A stretch of DNA of 64,000 nt, from assembly GCA_046351395.1 (NCBI GenBank), contig JAXLYP010000001.1:62001-126000 (forward strand). Reading direction: 5' to 3'. Each line of letters starts with the position of its first letter. Position 1 is the first letter of the stretch. The DNA is from CAYYKK01 sp046351395 (lineage in GTDB: Bacteria > Myxococcota_A > Polyangia > Polyangiales > Polyangiaceae). A program made the position numbers and the translations under genes. The notes under the pieces were generated by a model. That model was given only the letters and a program-made list of their open reading frames with translations, had not been told where the DNA came from and did not search any database. Below, in pieces: positions 1 through 10,486 of this stretch.

Positions 1-39
1 CTCGCTGTAGCGGCGCTCCGGTGCTAACGAGACGGCACC

Positions 40-2858
<2,819 letters not shown>

Positions 2859-2862
<4 letters not shown>

Positions 2863-3500
2863 GCGATCCCGATCGGCGCGCGCTCGCGGGACTGCTCGGT
2901 ATCGGCCTCGCACACGATCTTCGGAACCTCCTCAGCGTCGCGGAGACGAGCGCGTACCTCGCGACGCGCACGCTCGAAGCGGAGCCCGCGCGAGCGGCCA
3001 CGCACCTCACGCGGATCACCGAGGCGGTCCGGGAGGCGCAGAGCCTGCTCACGGCGACGCTCGCGGTGTCCCGCGGCGAGCCCGTGTCGACGGAGGCGTG
3101 GGGCGCCTCCGAGCTCGTCGCGGCGGCGACGCGGTTCGTCCGCGGCGCGGAGGCGGTGGACGTCGCGCCCATCGCGGGGGAGCTTCGCGTTCGCGCGGCT
3201 CGAGCGCTCGCGACCGCGGCGCTCGTGAACGTGCTGAAGAACGCCGTCGAAGCCGCGCCCTCGGGCGTGCGCGTCGAAGCGCGGGCCGGGGTCGACGGGA
3301 TGGTCGAGATCGTCGTGAGCGACGAGGGCCCAGGTTTCCCGGAGGGGTTCGCGATCACCCCCGGGACCACGACGAAGGCCCACGGCCACGGGATCGGCCT
3401 CGCCGCCGCGCGCGCGGCGCTCGAGTCGATGGGGGGCTCCCTCGAGCTCGCGACCGGCGCGCGAGGAGCGCGCGTGACGCTCCGCCTGCGCGCGGTTTGA
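2859..3500 (+). CDS. Soluble histidine-kinase-like ATPase
   Basis: This 213-residue protein has the transmitter half of a sensor kinase. An H-box (AHDLRNLLS) holds the candidate phospho-acceptor His19. An N-box (NVLKNAVEA), a G1 box (DEGPGFPEG) and a G2 box (GHGIGLAAARAAL) follow. There is no signal peptide, membrane segment, PAS, GAF or receiver domain, so any input must come from a partner protein. The GTG start overlaps the TGA of the upstream radical SAM gene (GTGA), a close coupling that suggests a shared mRNA. No response regulator gene lies beside it. The HATPase call is firm; the kinase role and partner are inference. Confidence 0.82.
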
Positions 3501-3508
3501 GGGCGCGG

Positions 3509-4084
3509 TCAGTTCTGCGTCGGGTCGACGACGCTCGGCGTCGGCGAGCGGACGGCGTAGCTCAGCGCGAGGATCTCGATCAGCACGAGGCGATACACCT
3601 TGTGCACGTCGTCGACGTCCACCTCGTCGGCGTTCGCCTCGAGCGCGGCGTCGAGGTGCTCGTTGACGAAGGCGATGAGGTGGGGTTGCTCCATCGCGAC
3701 GACGTCGTCCGAGTCGACGGCCTCGGCGGGATCGGAGAGCCGGATCTGCTCGTCCAGATCGAGGGACTCCTCGACGCCGCGGAGCTCGAGCTCGCTCACC
3801 TGCGCGACGCCCGCGCCGAAGGTCTCGTCGAAGCCGAGCCACACCGCGAGCGTGAGGAAGTAGCCGAGCGCGAGCGCGGTGTCGTCGAGCGGGCGCGCGA
3901 GCTCCTCCGAGACCTGCGCGGAGAGGAACGGCTGCGTCCGCTCGAACCGCGCGAACGCCTCGTCGAGCCGGAGCTTCGAGCCCTCTGCGTCGCGCGCGAG
4001 CTCGTCCTCGATGCGCACGAGCACGGCCTCGCCCACCTCGGCGAACCGCGGCACCGGCCGGATCGCGGCGCGTCGGACCCACAT
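3509..4084 (-). CDS. Uncharacterised 191-residue acidic protein
   Basis: I do not recognise a family. The protein is soluble, rich in Glu, Asp, Leu and Val and lacks cysteine. Short helical stretches (DDTALALGYFLTLAVWLGF; VYRLVLIEILALSYAV) look amphipathic rather than membrane-spanning. The start at 4084 (MWVRRAAIRP) is the only ATG near the front. It converges on the histidine-kinase-like gene with only 8 bases between the two stops. Codon use matches the neighbouring genes, so it is probably a real lineage-specific gene. Confidence 0.6.
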   Translation of the reverse strand: MWVRRAAIRPVPRFAEVGEAVLVRIEDELARDAEGSKLRLDEAFARFERTQPFLSAQVSEELARPLDDTALALGYFLTLAVWLGFDETFGAGVAQVSELELRGVEESLDLDEQIRLSDPAEAVDSDDVVAMEQPHLIAFVNEHLDAALEANADEVDVDDVHKVYRLVLIEILALSYAVRSPTPSVVDPTQN

Positions 4085-4186
4085 GCGGCGCTAACGTAGC
4101 CCGAATTCGAGGCGCGCGTGCTCCTCTCCCGCCGCGTCCTCCGCGGGCAGGCCGGGACGCGCTCCGCGTCCTCCCCCAATGCGCGG

Positions 4187-5266
4187 CTACGACCCGCCGA
4201 GCGAAGACACGTCGATCACAAACCGATAGCGGACGTCGCTCCGGAGCATGCGCTCGTACGCCACGTTGATGTCGCGCATCGGGATCACCTCCGCCTCCGC
4301 CGCGATGCCGCGCTCGGCGCAAAAATCGAGCATCTCCTGCGTCTCGGCGATCCCCCCGATGAGGGAGCCGGCGAACCTGCGCCGCGCCCCGATCAGCCCG
4401 AACGCGGGCACCGCGAGCGGTTTCTCGGGCACGCCGAGCATCACGAGCGTCCCGTCGAGCTTCGCGAGCCGGAGGAACGCGGACAGATCGTGCTGGCTCG
4501 AGACGGTGTCCAGGATCAGGTCGAAGCGCTTCTCGAGCTTCGCGAGCGCCTTGTCGTCGCGCGAGCTCACGACGTCGCTCGCGCCGAACTTCAGCGCGTC
4601 CGCCTTCTTCTCGGGGGAGGCCGAGAACACGGTGACCTCCGCGCCCATCGCGCTGGCGAGCTTCACGCCCATGTGCCCGAGCCCGCCGAACCCGACGATC
4701 GCGACGCGCTGGCCGCGCTCGACGTTCCACGTCTTGAGCGGCGAATACATCGTCACACCGGCGCAGAGGAGGGGCGCGACGCCGCTCGGCGGCTGGAGCG
4801 GGTCGACCTTCAGCGCGAACCGCTCGTCGACGACGATGCGCGTCGAGTACCCGCCGTACGTCGGCGTCTTCCCGTCGCGCTCGAACGAGTTGTACGTCCA
4901 CGTCGTCCCGTCCTCGCAGTACTGCTCGAGCCCGCGATCGCAGCTCGTGCACGTGCGGCACGCGTCCACCATGCAGCCCACGCCCGCGAGGTCGCCGACC
5001 GCGAACTTCCGCACGTTCGCCCCGATCTTGTCGACCCGGCCGACGATCTCGTGGCCCGGCACCATCGGGAACTTGGAGGCGCCCCACTCTCCGCGCGCCT
5101 GGTGCACGTCCGAGTGGCACACGCCCGAGAACAGGATCTCGAGCGAAACGTCGTTGGGGCCGGGCTCGCGGCGCTGGATCGTGTGCGGCTTCAGCGGGCT
5201 CTTCGAGTCGAACGCGGCGTACGCCGGGGTGTCGATCATCCGCGACACGTAGGCGCGCTGGCTCAT
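4187..5266 (-). CDS. Zinc-dependent NAD(P) alcohol dehydrogenase (YahK/CAD type)
   Basis: The 359 residues cover a full medium-chain dehydrogenase. Catalytic zinc ligands are visible as Cys50 (SGVCHSD), His72-Glu73 (PGHEIVG) and Cys168 (LLCAGVT). The structural zinc site is Cys103, Cys106, Cys109 and Cys117 (DACRTCTSCDRGLEQYC). The nucleotide-binding turn is GFGGLG at 192-197. The order and spacing match the cinnamyl-alcohol/YahK subgroup, which reduces aldehydes with NADPH. The actual substrate cannot be read from sequence. The gene lies downstream of an NAD(P)-binding oxidoreductase on the same strand, with a palindrome in the 90-base gap. Confidence 0.93.
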   Translation of the reverse strand: MSQRAYVSRMIDTPAYAAFDSKSPLKPHTIQRREPGPNDVSLEILFSGVCHSDVHQARGEWGASKFPMVPGHEIVGRVDKIGANVRKFAVGDLAGVGCMVDACRTCTSCDRGLEQYCEDGTTWTYNSFERDGKTPTYGGYSTRIVVDERFALKVDPLQPPSGVAPLLCAGVTMYSPLKTWNVERGQRVAIVGFGGLGHMGVKLASAMGAEVTVFSASPEKKADALKFGASDVVSSRDDKALAKLEKRFDLILDTVSSQHDLSAFLRLAKLDGTLVMLGVPEKPLAVPAFGLIGARRRFAGSLIGGIAETQEMLDFCAERGIAAEAEVIPMRDINVAYERMLRSDVRYRFVIDVSSLGGS

Positions 5267-5310
5267 TTCGGCAACCCCGCGTGCTCTGCGGCGCTGTTCA
5301 GCGCGGATTC

Positions 5311-5330
5311 GAGCACGAGTGCTCGTGCTC
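5311..5330. promoter_or_regulatory. 9+9 palindrome upstream of the alcohol dehydrogenase
   Basis: Two perfect 9-base arms (GAGCACGAG and CTCGTGCTC) are separated by TG. The site lies 45-64 bases upstream of the dehydrogenase start and 27 bases past the stop of the upstream oxidoreductase. It could be an operator for a dimeric repressor or a short terminator stem. No T-run follows the stem, so I lean toward an operator. No regulator gene lies beside it. Confidence 0.4.
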
Positions 5331-5356
5331 GATCTGCTGTGCCTCGTACTCCTGCG

Positions 5357-6001
5357 CTAACCGCCGATCTGCACCGCTTTGCCGACCCACTCGTCCGTCG
5401 TCGCGCCCTCGAGGAGGAAGTCTGCCACGTCCGCGCGCGAGATCGCGTTCGGCACCTTCTCGATCGCGGGGATCTTCACGTACGTCTTCTTCCCCGGCTC
5501 GTCGGTGAGCCGCCCCGGCCGCGCGACCACCCACTCGAGGCCGCTCTGCATGACCATCTCTTCCTGGACGGCGTGGTCCTGGAACGCGGCCTTCAAGAGG
5601 CCGTCCACGAGGAGCTTCCGCGCGACGAAGTTCACGAGCGGCCGGCTCTCTCCCACGCCGAGCGCCGAGAGGATCACGATCCGCTTCACCCCGCTCGCCT
5701 TCATCGCGTCGATCACGTACCGCGTGCCGCGCGAGAAGAAGTCCTTGGTCTCCCGGAGCGTCTTGAAGGACGTCGCGCTCGCCGTCACGATGACGGCGTC
5801 GTGGCCGGGGACCACGCCAGCGACGGACGCGGCGTCGTGGAAGTCGCCGACCCGCTTGTCGAGGAACGTGTGCTCGAGCCGGAGCTTCTCGGGCGACCGC
5901 GCGAACGCGGTGACGCGCATCCCGCGCGCGATCGCCGCCTTCACGACGAGCGCGCCCGTCCCCTGCGATGCGCCGACGACGAGGATCCGCTTCTCACTCA
6001 T
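5357..6001 (-). CDS. NAD(P)-binding (NmrA/atypical SDR-like) oxidoreductase
   Basis: From the chosen start (MSEKRILVVGASQGTGALVV) the protein has 214 residues. It opens with a Rossmann glycine motif (GASQGTG), followed by a second strand ending in FARSPEKL that would contact NADP. The short length and the absence of a clear YxxxK point to the atypical SDR/NmrA-like group used as reductases or redox sensors. The frame extends upstream to 6040, but those 13 residues are Arg-rich and unlike the family. It lies upstream of the zinc alcohol dehydrogenase on the same strand and may be co-transcribed with it. Confidence 0.82.
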   Translation of the reverse strand: MSEKRILVVGASQGTGALVVKAAIARGMRVTAFARSPEKLRLEHTFLDKRVGDFHDAASVAGVVPGHDAVIVTASATSFKTLRETKDFFSRGTRYVIDAMKASGVKRIVILSALGVGESRPLVNFVARKLLVDGLLKAAFQDHAVQEEMVMQSGLEWVVARPGRLTDEPGKKTYVKIPAIEKVPNAISRADVADFLLEGATTDEWVGKAVQIGG

Positions 6002-6161
6002 GCGCGCCCACGTAGCGCGGTTCGGCGCCCGGCGCAGCACCGCTCGAGCGAGCCCGCCCTCGCGGCGCCCGCCGAGACCGCGTTCTGCCCGGGTCCTCCG
6101 CGGATGGCTTCACTGAGGGGCAGAGAACCCGTAGCGTAGGCGCCGGAGGCGCGCGAGCGGC

Positions 6162-6803
6162 TTGGCGAGCATCGAGGACAACGAACCCGCGTTCGTCGCG
6201 CGCCTTGTCGCGCGGGACGAGGCCGCGTTCAACGAGCTCGTCATCACGTACGAGCGGCGTGTCTTCGCGCTCGTGTTCCGCATGCTCGGGCGCCGCGAGG
6301 AGGCCGAGGATCTCGCGCAGGAGGTCTTCGTCCAGGTGTTCAAGGCCATCGAGCAGTTCCGCGGGGACTCGAAGCTCTCGACCTGGATTTATCGCATCGC
6401 GGTGAACCTCTGTAAAAACCGCACGAAGTACCTCTCGCGCCGCCACGCCTCCGACCAGGACGACGTCGACGCGATGGCCGATCGCGCGCCCCTCTCGGCC
6501 GCGAAGGGAGTGAGCGTCGGGGACATCAGCCGTCCCGACGAGCTCGTCGAGGGCATGCAGCTCGAGGTGATCGTGAAGCGCGCGATCCAGACGATCGACC
6601 CCGAGTTCCGGGAGGTCCTCATCCTGCGCGACGTCGAGGACATGTCCTACGAGGAGATCGCCGCCGTGACGGGCCTCGCGGACGGGACCGTGAAGAGCCG
6701 CATCCACCGCGCTCGCGCCCAACTGAAGGCGCTCGTCGAGAAGGCCATGGGGGACTCGCTCGCCCGCGCGCCGCAGGAGCCGAAGAAGGGAGGCAAGGGA
6801 TGA
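6162..6803 (+). CDS. ECF-family RNA polymerase sigma factor
   Basis: This 213-residue protein has sigma region 2 (YERRVFALVFRML... EEAEDLAQEVFVQVF... LSTWIYRIAVNLCKNR) and region 4 (FREVLILRDVEDMSYEEIA... GTVKSRIHRARAQLK). Region 1.1 and region 3 are absent, as expected for extracytoplasmic-function sigma factors. The linker contains about 40 residues rich in Arg and Asp. The start is TTG at 6162; no ATG gives a complete region 2. The last codons overlap the ATG of the following membrane protein (ATGA), the usual layout for a sigma factor and its regulator. Confidence 0.93.
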   Translation: MASIEDNEPAFVARLVARDEAAFNELVITYERRVFALVFRMLGRREEAEDLAQEVFVQVFKAIEQFRGDSKLSTWIYRIAVNLCKNRTKYLSRRHASDQDDVDAMADRAPLSAAKGVSVGDISRPDELVEGMQLEVIVKRAIQTIDPEFREVLILRDVEDMSYEEIAAVTGLADGTVKSRIHRARAQLKALVEKAMGDSLARAPQEPKKGGKG

Positions 6804-7249
6804 CCGACGAACGCGACCCGCCCGATCCCCCCGAAGAAGACGACGACGCCGTCGCGCGCGCGCTCATCAAGAAGGCGCTCGCGAAGAAGCGCGCGGCCGC
6901 CGCCGAGGAGCCCGACTTGCCTCCGGAGGTTGAAGACCTCGAGGGCGTGGACCAAGCTGAGGCGCCCGTGAGCCAAGCCCCCGCCTCGACAGGCGTCGTC
7001 GTCGACGACGTCGATCTGAAGGACGCCCTCCGCGGCGCCCTGCGCCCGCCCGCGGGCGCCGTCGCGCCGAACCTTTTGAAGGGCGTACAGCGCAAGCTCC
7101 GCGTCCGCTCGCGCGGAAAGTTCTACGGGGATGGTTGGAGCACGGCAGAGTCCCCGAAGACGACGTACCTCATCACCGCGATCATCATGCTCGTGCTGAT
7201 CGCGGTCCTCTTCTTCGCGCTCGTACCGTGGAGCTCGGCGAGCCTTTGA
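6800..7249 (+). CDS. Single-pass membrane protein, putative anti-sigma partner
   Basis: This 149-residue protein has a very acidic N-terminus (PPEEDDDAVARALIKKAL) and a Pro/Ala-rich middle. One hydrophobic helix near the C-terminus (YLITAIIMLVLIAVLFFAL) leaves only a few residues beyond it. It starts inside the sigma factor stop (ATGA), so the two are translationally coupled. Anti-sigma factors often look like this, with a cytoplasmic N-terminus and one helix. However, there is no HxxxCxxC zinc anti-sigma motif, so the role rests on position alone. Confidence 0.6.
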   Translation: MTDERDPPDPPEEDDDAVARALIKKALAKKRAAAAEEPDLPPEVEDLEGVDQAEAPVSQAPASTGVVVDDVDLKDALRGALRPPAGAVAPNLLKGVQRKLRVRSRGKFYGDGWSTAESPKTTYLITAIIMLVLIAVLFFALVPWSSASL

Positions 7250-7301
7250 TCGCGCGCCCTCGCCCGTGGCGCGGCGCGAGCGCGTCTGTTATCCAAGCGG
7301 T

Positions 7302-7778
7302 GTGATCCCTCCCACGCCCACCGCAGGCAACCAGCAGATCCCGACGGGTCATCAGGCCGCGAGCATCATGCGCGCCGAGGAGACCATCTTCGAGGGGCAG
7401 CCCTCGCTGCTGCCGAGCATCAAGTCGCTCGGCCTGGTGGTGATCACCGTGGGCCTCGCGATCATCTACTTCCTGCTCCGCCGGAGCGGCACGAAGTACC
7501 GCATCACGAGCCAGCGCATCGTCATCGACAGCGGGATCCTCTCGAAGAAACTCGAGCAGGTCGACCTCTACCGCGTGAACGACTTCGTCGTGGAGCGGCC
7601 CCTCTCTCAACGCATCATGGGCACGGGCAACCTCACGATGACGACGACGGACAAGTCGAACCCCACGCTCCGCTTGTTCGGCCTGGGAACGGACGTGGTC
7701 GCTCTCTACGAGCGCATCCGCGCGGCCGTCGAGGCGGCGAAGCAGGCGAAGGGAGTCCGGGTCGTCGACAACGAGTGA
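7302..7778 (+). CDS. Bacterial PH-domain (YdbS-like) membrane protein
   Basis: About 158 residues from the GTG at 7302; a GTG at 7266 would add 12 residues and cannot be excluded. A proline-rich start is followed by ETIFEGQPSLL, a hydrophobic helix (LGLVVITVGLAIIYFLL) and the typical bPH2 strands: YRITSQRIVIDSGILSKKLEQVDLYRVNDFVVERPLSQRI, ending in a GTGNLTMTTTD turn. These domains sit at the membrane and are often called DUF304. The function is unknown. It lies just downstream of the sigma/membrane pair on the same strand. Confidence 0.75.
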   Translation: MIPPTPTAGNQQIPTGHQAASIMRAEETIFEGQPSLLPSIKSLGLVVITVGLAIIYFLLRRSGTKYRITSQRIVIDSGILSKKLEQVDLYRVNDFVVERPLSQRIMGTGNLTMTTTDKSNPTLRLFGLGTDVVALYERIRAAVEAAKQAKGVRVVDNE

Positions 7779-7829
7779 GCGCCTCTCGCGGCTCCACCGC
7801 TCACGCGAGGGCGAGGGCGGGCTGCGTGC

Positions 7830-8264
7830 TCACGACTCGTCCGAGCCGGTGGGGTCGGTCGACGCGCTGTCCTCGCTGTACCGAAGACCGTTTCGAATGA
7901 GGAGGCGCGCCGACTGACGGATGCGGCGGAGCGCCGCCACGTTGAGGAGCGTGAACGAGTCGATGCGACCGCTCCGGTGGGACGCGAGCAGCTCCGCGAG
8001 GGCGGCCCGATCCTCCTCCGCGCGCTGGGCGAACATCCAATGTCCGCGCACGCAGCACTCCTCGATCAACCCGTCGTTCGCGAGGCTCGCGAGCGCCTCG
8101 CGCACGTCGGACGCGGGGAGCGAAAGGTTCTCCTGCACCTCGTCCAAGGACCAGGCGCGCGGCTCCGACTCGACGAGCAGGAGCACGGAGAGGCGCGCGG
8201 GCGACCGCACCCGCTCTCGCAGGAACTCCACGTCCGCGTCTGGGATCGACTGCACACGCGCCAT
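7830..8264 (-). CDS. Small winged-helix-like protein
   Basis: 144 residues from MARVQSIPDADVEFL. The chosen ATG at 8264 has GGGGAG six bases upstream. The frame stays open to 8564, but the extra sequence runs through an intergenic repeat and is unlikely to be translated. Residues about 20-75 (RLSVLLLVESEPRAWSLDEV... SDVREALASLANDGLIEEC) fit a winged helix-turn-helix. The C-terminal half (EEDRAALAELLASHR... FTLLNVAALRRIRQSARLL) is helical. It may be a transcriptional regulator, but no target is visible. Confidence 0.6.
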   Translation of the reverse strand: MARVQSIPDADVEFLRERVRSPARLSVLLLVESEPRAWSLDEVQENLSLPASDVREALASLANDGLIEECCVRGHWMFAQRAEEDRAALAELLASHRSGRIDSFTLLNVAALRRIRQSARLLIRNGLRYSEDSASTDPTGSDES

Positions 8265-8432
8265 GACCGTCTCCCCACGATGAGCCCGGCAGTAGGCTTG
8301 ATCAATGGGGGGTTTTTGCCGCGTGGACGGCTCCGCTGTGGCGTCCTTGCCGAGCTTGACGCCTTCTCCCGAGAGATCTTGAGACACGCGCTCCTTTCTT
8401 GCGAGCGCGGGGCCAACAGCGCGACCCACAGG

Positions 8433-8541
8433 CAGCCGCAGAGGACCGCGAAATCCCGAGCGCTCGACGCAGCCGCGATCCTCCGCGGAATCCCGCGCGC
8501 GCCGAAGGCGCTCGACGCAGCCGCGGTCCTCCGCGGAATCC
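8433..8541. repeat. Clustered two-hairpin repeat units, locus 1
   Basis: Two good copies start at 8460 and 8508 (period 48) and are preceded by a degenerate copy from about 8433. Each unit carries GCGCGCCGAAGGCGCT, a GCGCC-GAA-GGCGC hairpin shared between neighbouring units, and a second stem CCGCGG-TCCT-CCGCGG followed by AATCCC. In the first copy the second stem has one mismatch (CCGCGA). The unit matches arrays at 41.1 kb and, inverted, at 50.5 kb. It lies between the start of the small winged-helix gene and that of the histidine kinase gene; the rest of the 365-base gap shows no gene. Confidence 0.75.
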
Positions 8542-8629
8542 CCACGGTCGTCGCGCGGGCTCATCGGCTCGGTGCAAGTTCAAAAACGCCGCGCGCGGTG
8601 CGGTGATACACCGGAGGCGGAGCCCCTCG

Positions 8630-10444
8630 ATGCCTCTCGCCGTCCGCTTCGCCATCGCGTTCCTCCTCGTCGCGGTCCTCGCGACCGGGCTCGCGGGGTA
8701 CGGCGTCCGCACGACCACCCGGGAGACGATGGAGCGGGATTTCGCTGATCGCATCGAGGCGGCATCCACGGAGGTCCGCGCGGCGGTCGTCGAGGACGCG
8801 CGGGGCCTGCGCGACCTCATGCTCCCGCTCTGCTCGAACGGGACGTTCTTCGAGAAGGCCCTGCTCGATTTCGAGCGCGCGAAGGGGAACGTGGAGAGCT
8901 TGGACGCGGGGAGCCGCATCGCCCTCAAGCACCACATCCCCGAGGAAGCGGCCGCGCGGAAGCTCGACGATCTCTGGCTCGTCACGACGGACGGGAGCAT
9001 CCTCTCCGCGTCGAACGTAGCGGTCATCGGCACGAAGGACCCGCGCCTCGGTCAGCTGATCTCGAAGGCGGATGTGGGCTCCCCGGTCGCGCGGCCGTCG
9101 ACCGCGGGGACGGAGCCGGCGATCGAGGTGTGGTGCTCGCGCACGTCCCACGGGTACACGCTAGGGATGGTCGGGGCGCGCAAGATCAACTCGATGATCG
9201 AGCGCGTCGGCGCGGCGCACGGCGTCGGCCTCGCGCTGCTCGACGCGAGCACGCCGCGCAAGAGCGCGGGCGGGGACGTCGTGACGAAGGAGATCAAGCT
9301 CGAGGAGGTCGCCGGCCTCACGGTCCTCGCGACCGTCCCGCGCGACACGCTCACGAAGGCGCTGCGCAAGCTCGACCTCGAGATCCTCCAGAACGGCGGG
9401 GTCGCGGCGTTCGTCGCGCTGTTCTTCGCCGTCGTCCTCGCGCGCAGCCTCGCGCGCCCCATCGGCGAGCTCGCGCGCGAGACGCGCGAGATCGTCGGGG
9501 GCGAGCCGCGCCCCGTACGGCGCCGCGGGAGCCCCGAGATTCGCGACCTCGCGGACTCGTTCAACACGGCGATCGAGGAGCTCACGCGGATCCGAAAGCG
9601 CCTCGCGGCGACGGAGCGCATCGCCGCGAGGCGCGAGATCGCGCGCCAGGTCGCGCACGAGATCAAGAACCCGCTCGCCCCCATTCGCGCCGCCGTCGAG
9701 ACGCTCCGCCGACTGCACGGCCGCGGGGACGACGCGTTCGAGGAGTACTTCGACGAGGCCACGAAGACGGTGCTCGAGGAGGTGCACCGGATCGCGAACA
9801 TCGTTGGCGAGTTCACGAAGTTCTCGCGCCTCCCGCCGCCGAACCCCGCGCCGATGGATCTCGCGGCGGTCGCGAAGGGTGTCGTCGCGCTCCACGCGAT
9901 GGATCCGGACGACGTGCGGACGGGCGGCGGGGCCCACCCGCGCGTCGAGCTCACGGACGACGGCGTCCCCGAGATCCGAGCGGATCGAGATCAGATGGTC
10001 CAGGTGCTCACGAACCTCGTGCAGAACGGCCTCGACGCCGCGAGCGCGATCCGCCCGGATCCGCGCGTGACGGTCGCGCTCCATCACCTGCCCGCGACCC
10101 CCGGGCCGAAGGGAAAGGCGGGCGCCGGGCACGTGCGGATCGTCGTCCGAGACAACGGCCCGGGCGTGTCGGAGGAGATGCGGGAGAAGCTGTTCGAGCC
10201 GTACGCGACGAGCAAGTCGCACGGCACGGGCCTCGGGCTCGCGATCTGTCAGCGGATCGTGTTCGAGCACGGCGGGGAGATCACCTACCGCCCGGCGACC
10301 AAGGGCGGCGCCGTGTTCGAGATCGTCCTTCCCGTCGCCGGGCCGAGCCTGCTCGAGAAGTCGATGGAGATCTCGAGCCAACCGCAGTCCCGGTTCGACG
10401 ACCGTTCCCCGCGGCCGCGCGCCGCGGGAACAGACGCCGGGTAG
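8630..10444 (+). CDS. Membrane-bound sensor histidine kinase
   Basis: 604 residues from MPLAVRFAIAFLLVAV at 8630, where GGAGGCGG provides the ribosome site. Helix 1 spans about residues 5-24. An extracytoplasmic domain of roughly 225 residues is followed by helix 2 at about 254-274 (AAFVALFFAVVLARSLA). A HAMP linker follows (RPIGELARETREIVGG). The H-box is RQVAHEIKNPLAPI with the phospho-acceptor near His342. The ATPase boxes are DNGPGVSE near 507 and GTGLGLAI near 532. This is the NtrY/PAS-less class with a large periplasmic sensor. No response regulator lies next to it, so it is an orphan. The sensor domain resembles nothing I can name. Confidence 0.92.
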   Translation: MPLAVRFAIAFLLVAVLATGLAGYGVRTTTRETMERDFADRIEAASTEVRAAVVEDARGLRDLMLPLCSNGTFFEKALLDFERAKGNVESLDAGSRIALKHHIPEEAAARKLDDLWLVTTDGSILSASNVAVIGTKDPRLGQLISKADVGSPVARPSTAGTEPAIEVWCSRTSHGYTLGMVGARKINSMIERVGAAHGVGLALLDASTPRKSAGGDVVTKEIKLEEVAGLTVLATVPRDTLTKALRKLDLEILQNGGVAAFVALFFAVVLARSLARPIGELARETREIVGGEPRPVRRRGSPEIRDLADSFNTAIEELTRIRKRLAATERIAARREIARQVAHEIKNPLAPIRAAVETLRRLHGRGDDAFEEYFDEATKTVLEEVHRIANIVGEFTKFSRLPPPNPAPMDLAAVAKGVVALHAMDPDDVRTGGGAHPRVELTDDGVPEIRADRDQMVQVLTNLVQNGLDAASAIRPDPRVTVALHHLPATPGPKGKAGAGHVRIVVRDNGPGVSEEMREKLFEPYATSKSHGTGLGLAICQRIVFEHGGEITYRPATKGGAVFEIVLPVAGPSLLEKSMEISSQPQSRFDDRSPRPRAAGTDAG

Positions 10445-10486
10445 GAAAGGTTGCGGGGGAGGTCTATCGATGCGACGAACGCCCTC

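Noticed and set aside
8265..8564. N-terminal extension of the winged-helix gene (DSAEDRGCVE repeats)
   Set aside because: The residues come from repeat locus 1; a good ribosome site precedes the ATG at 8264.
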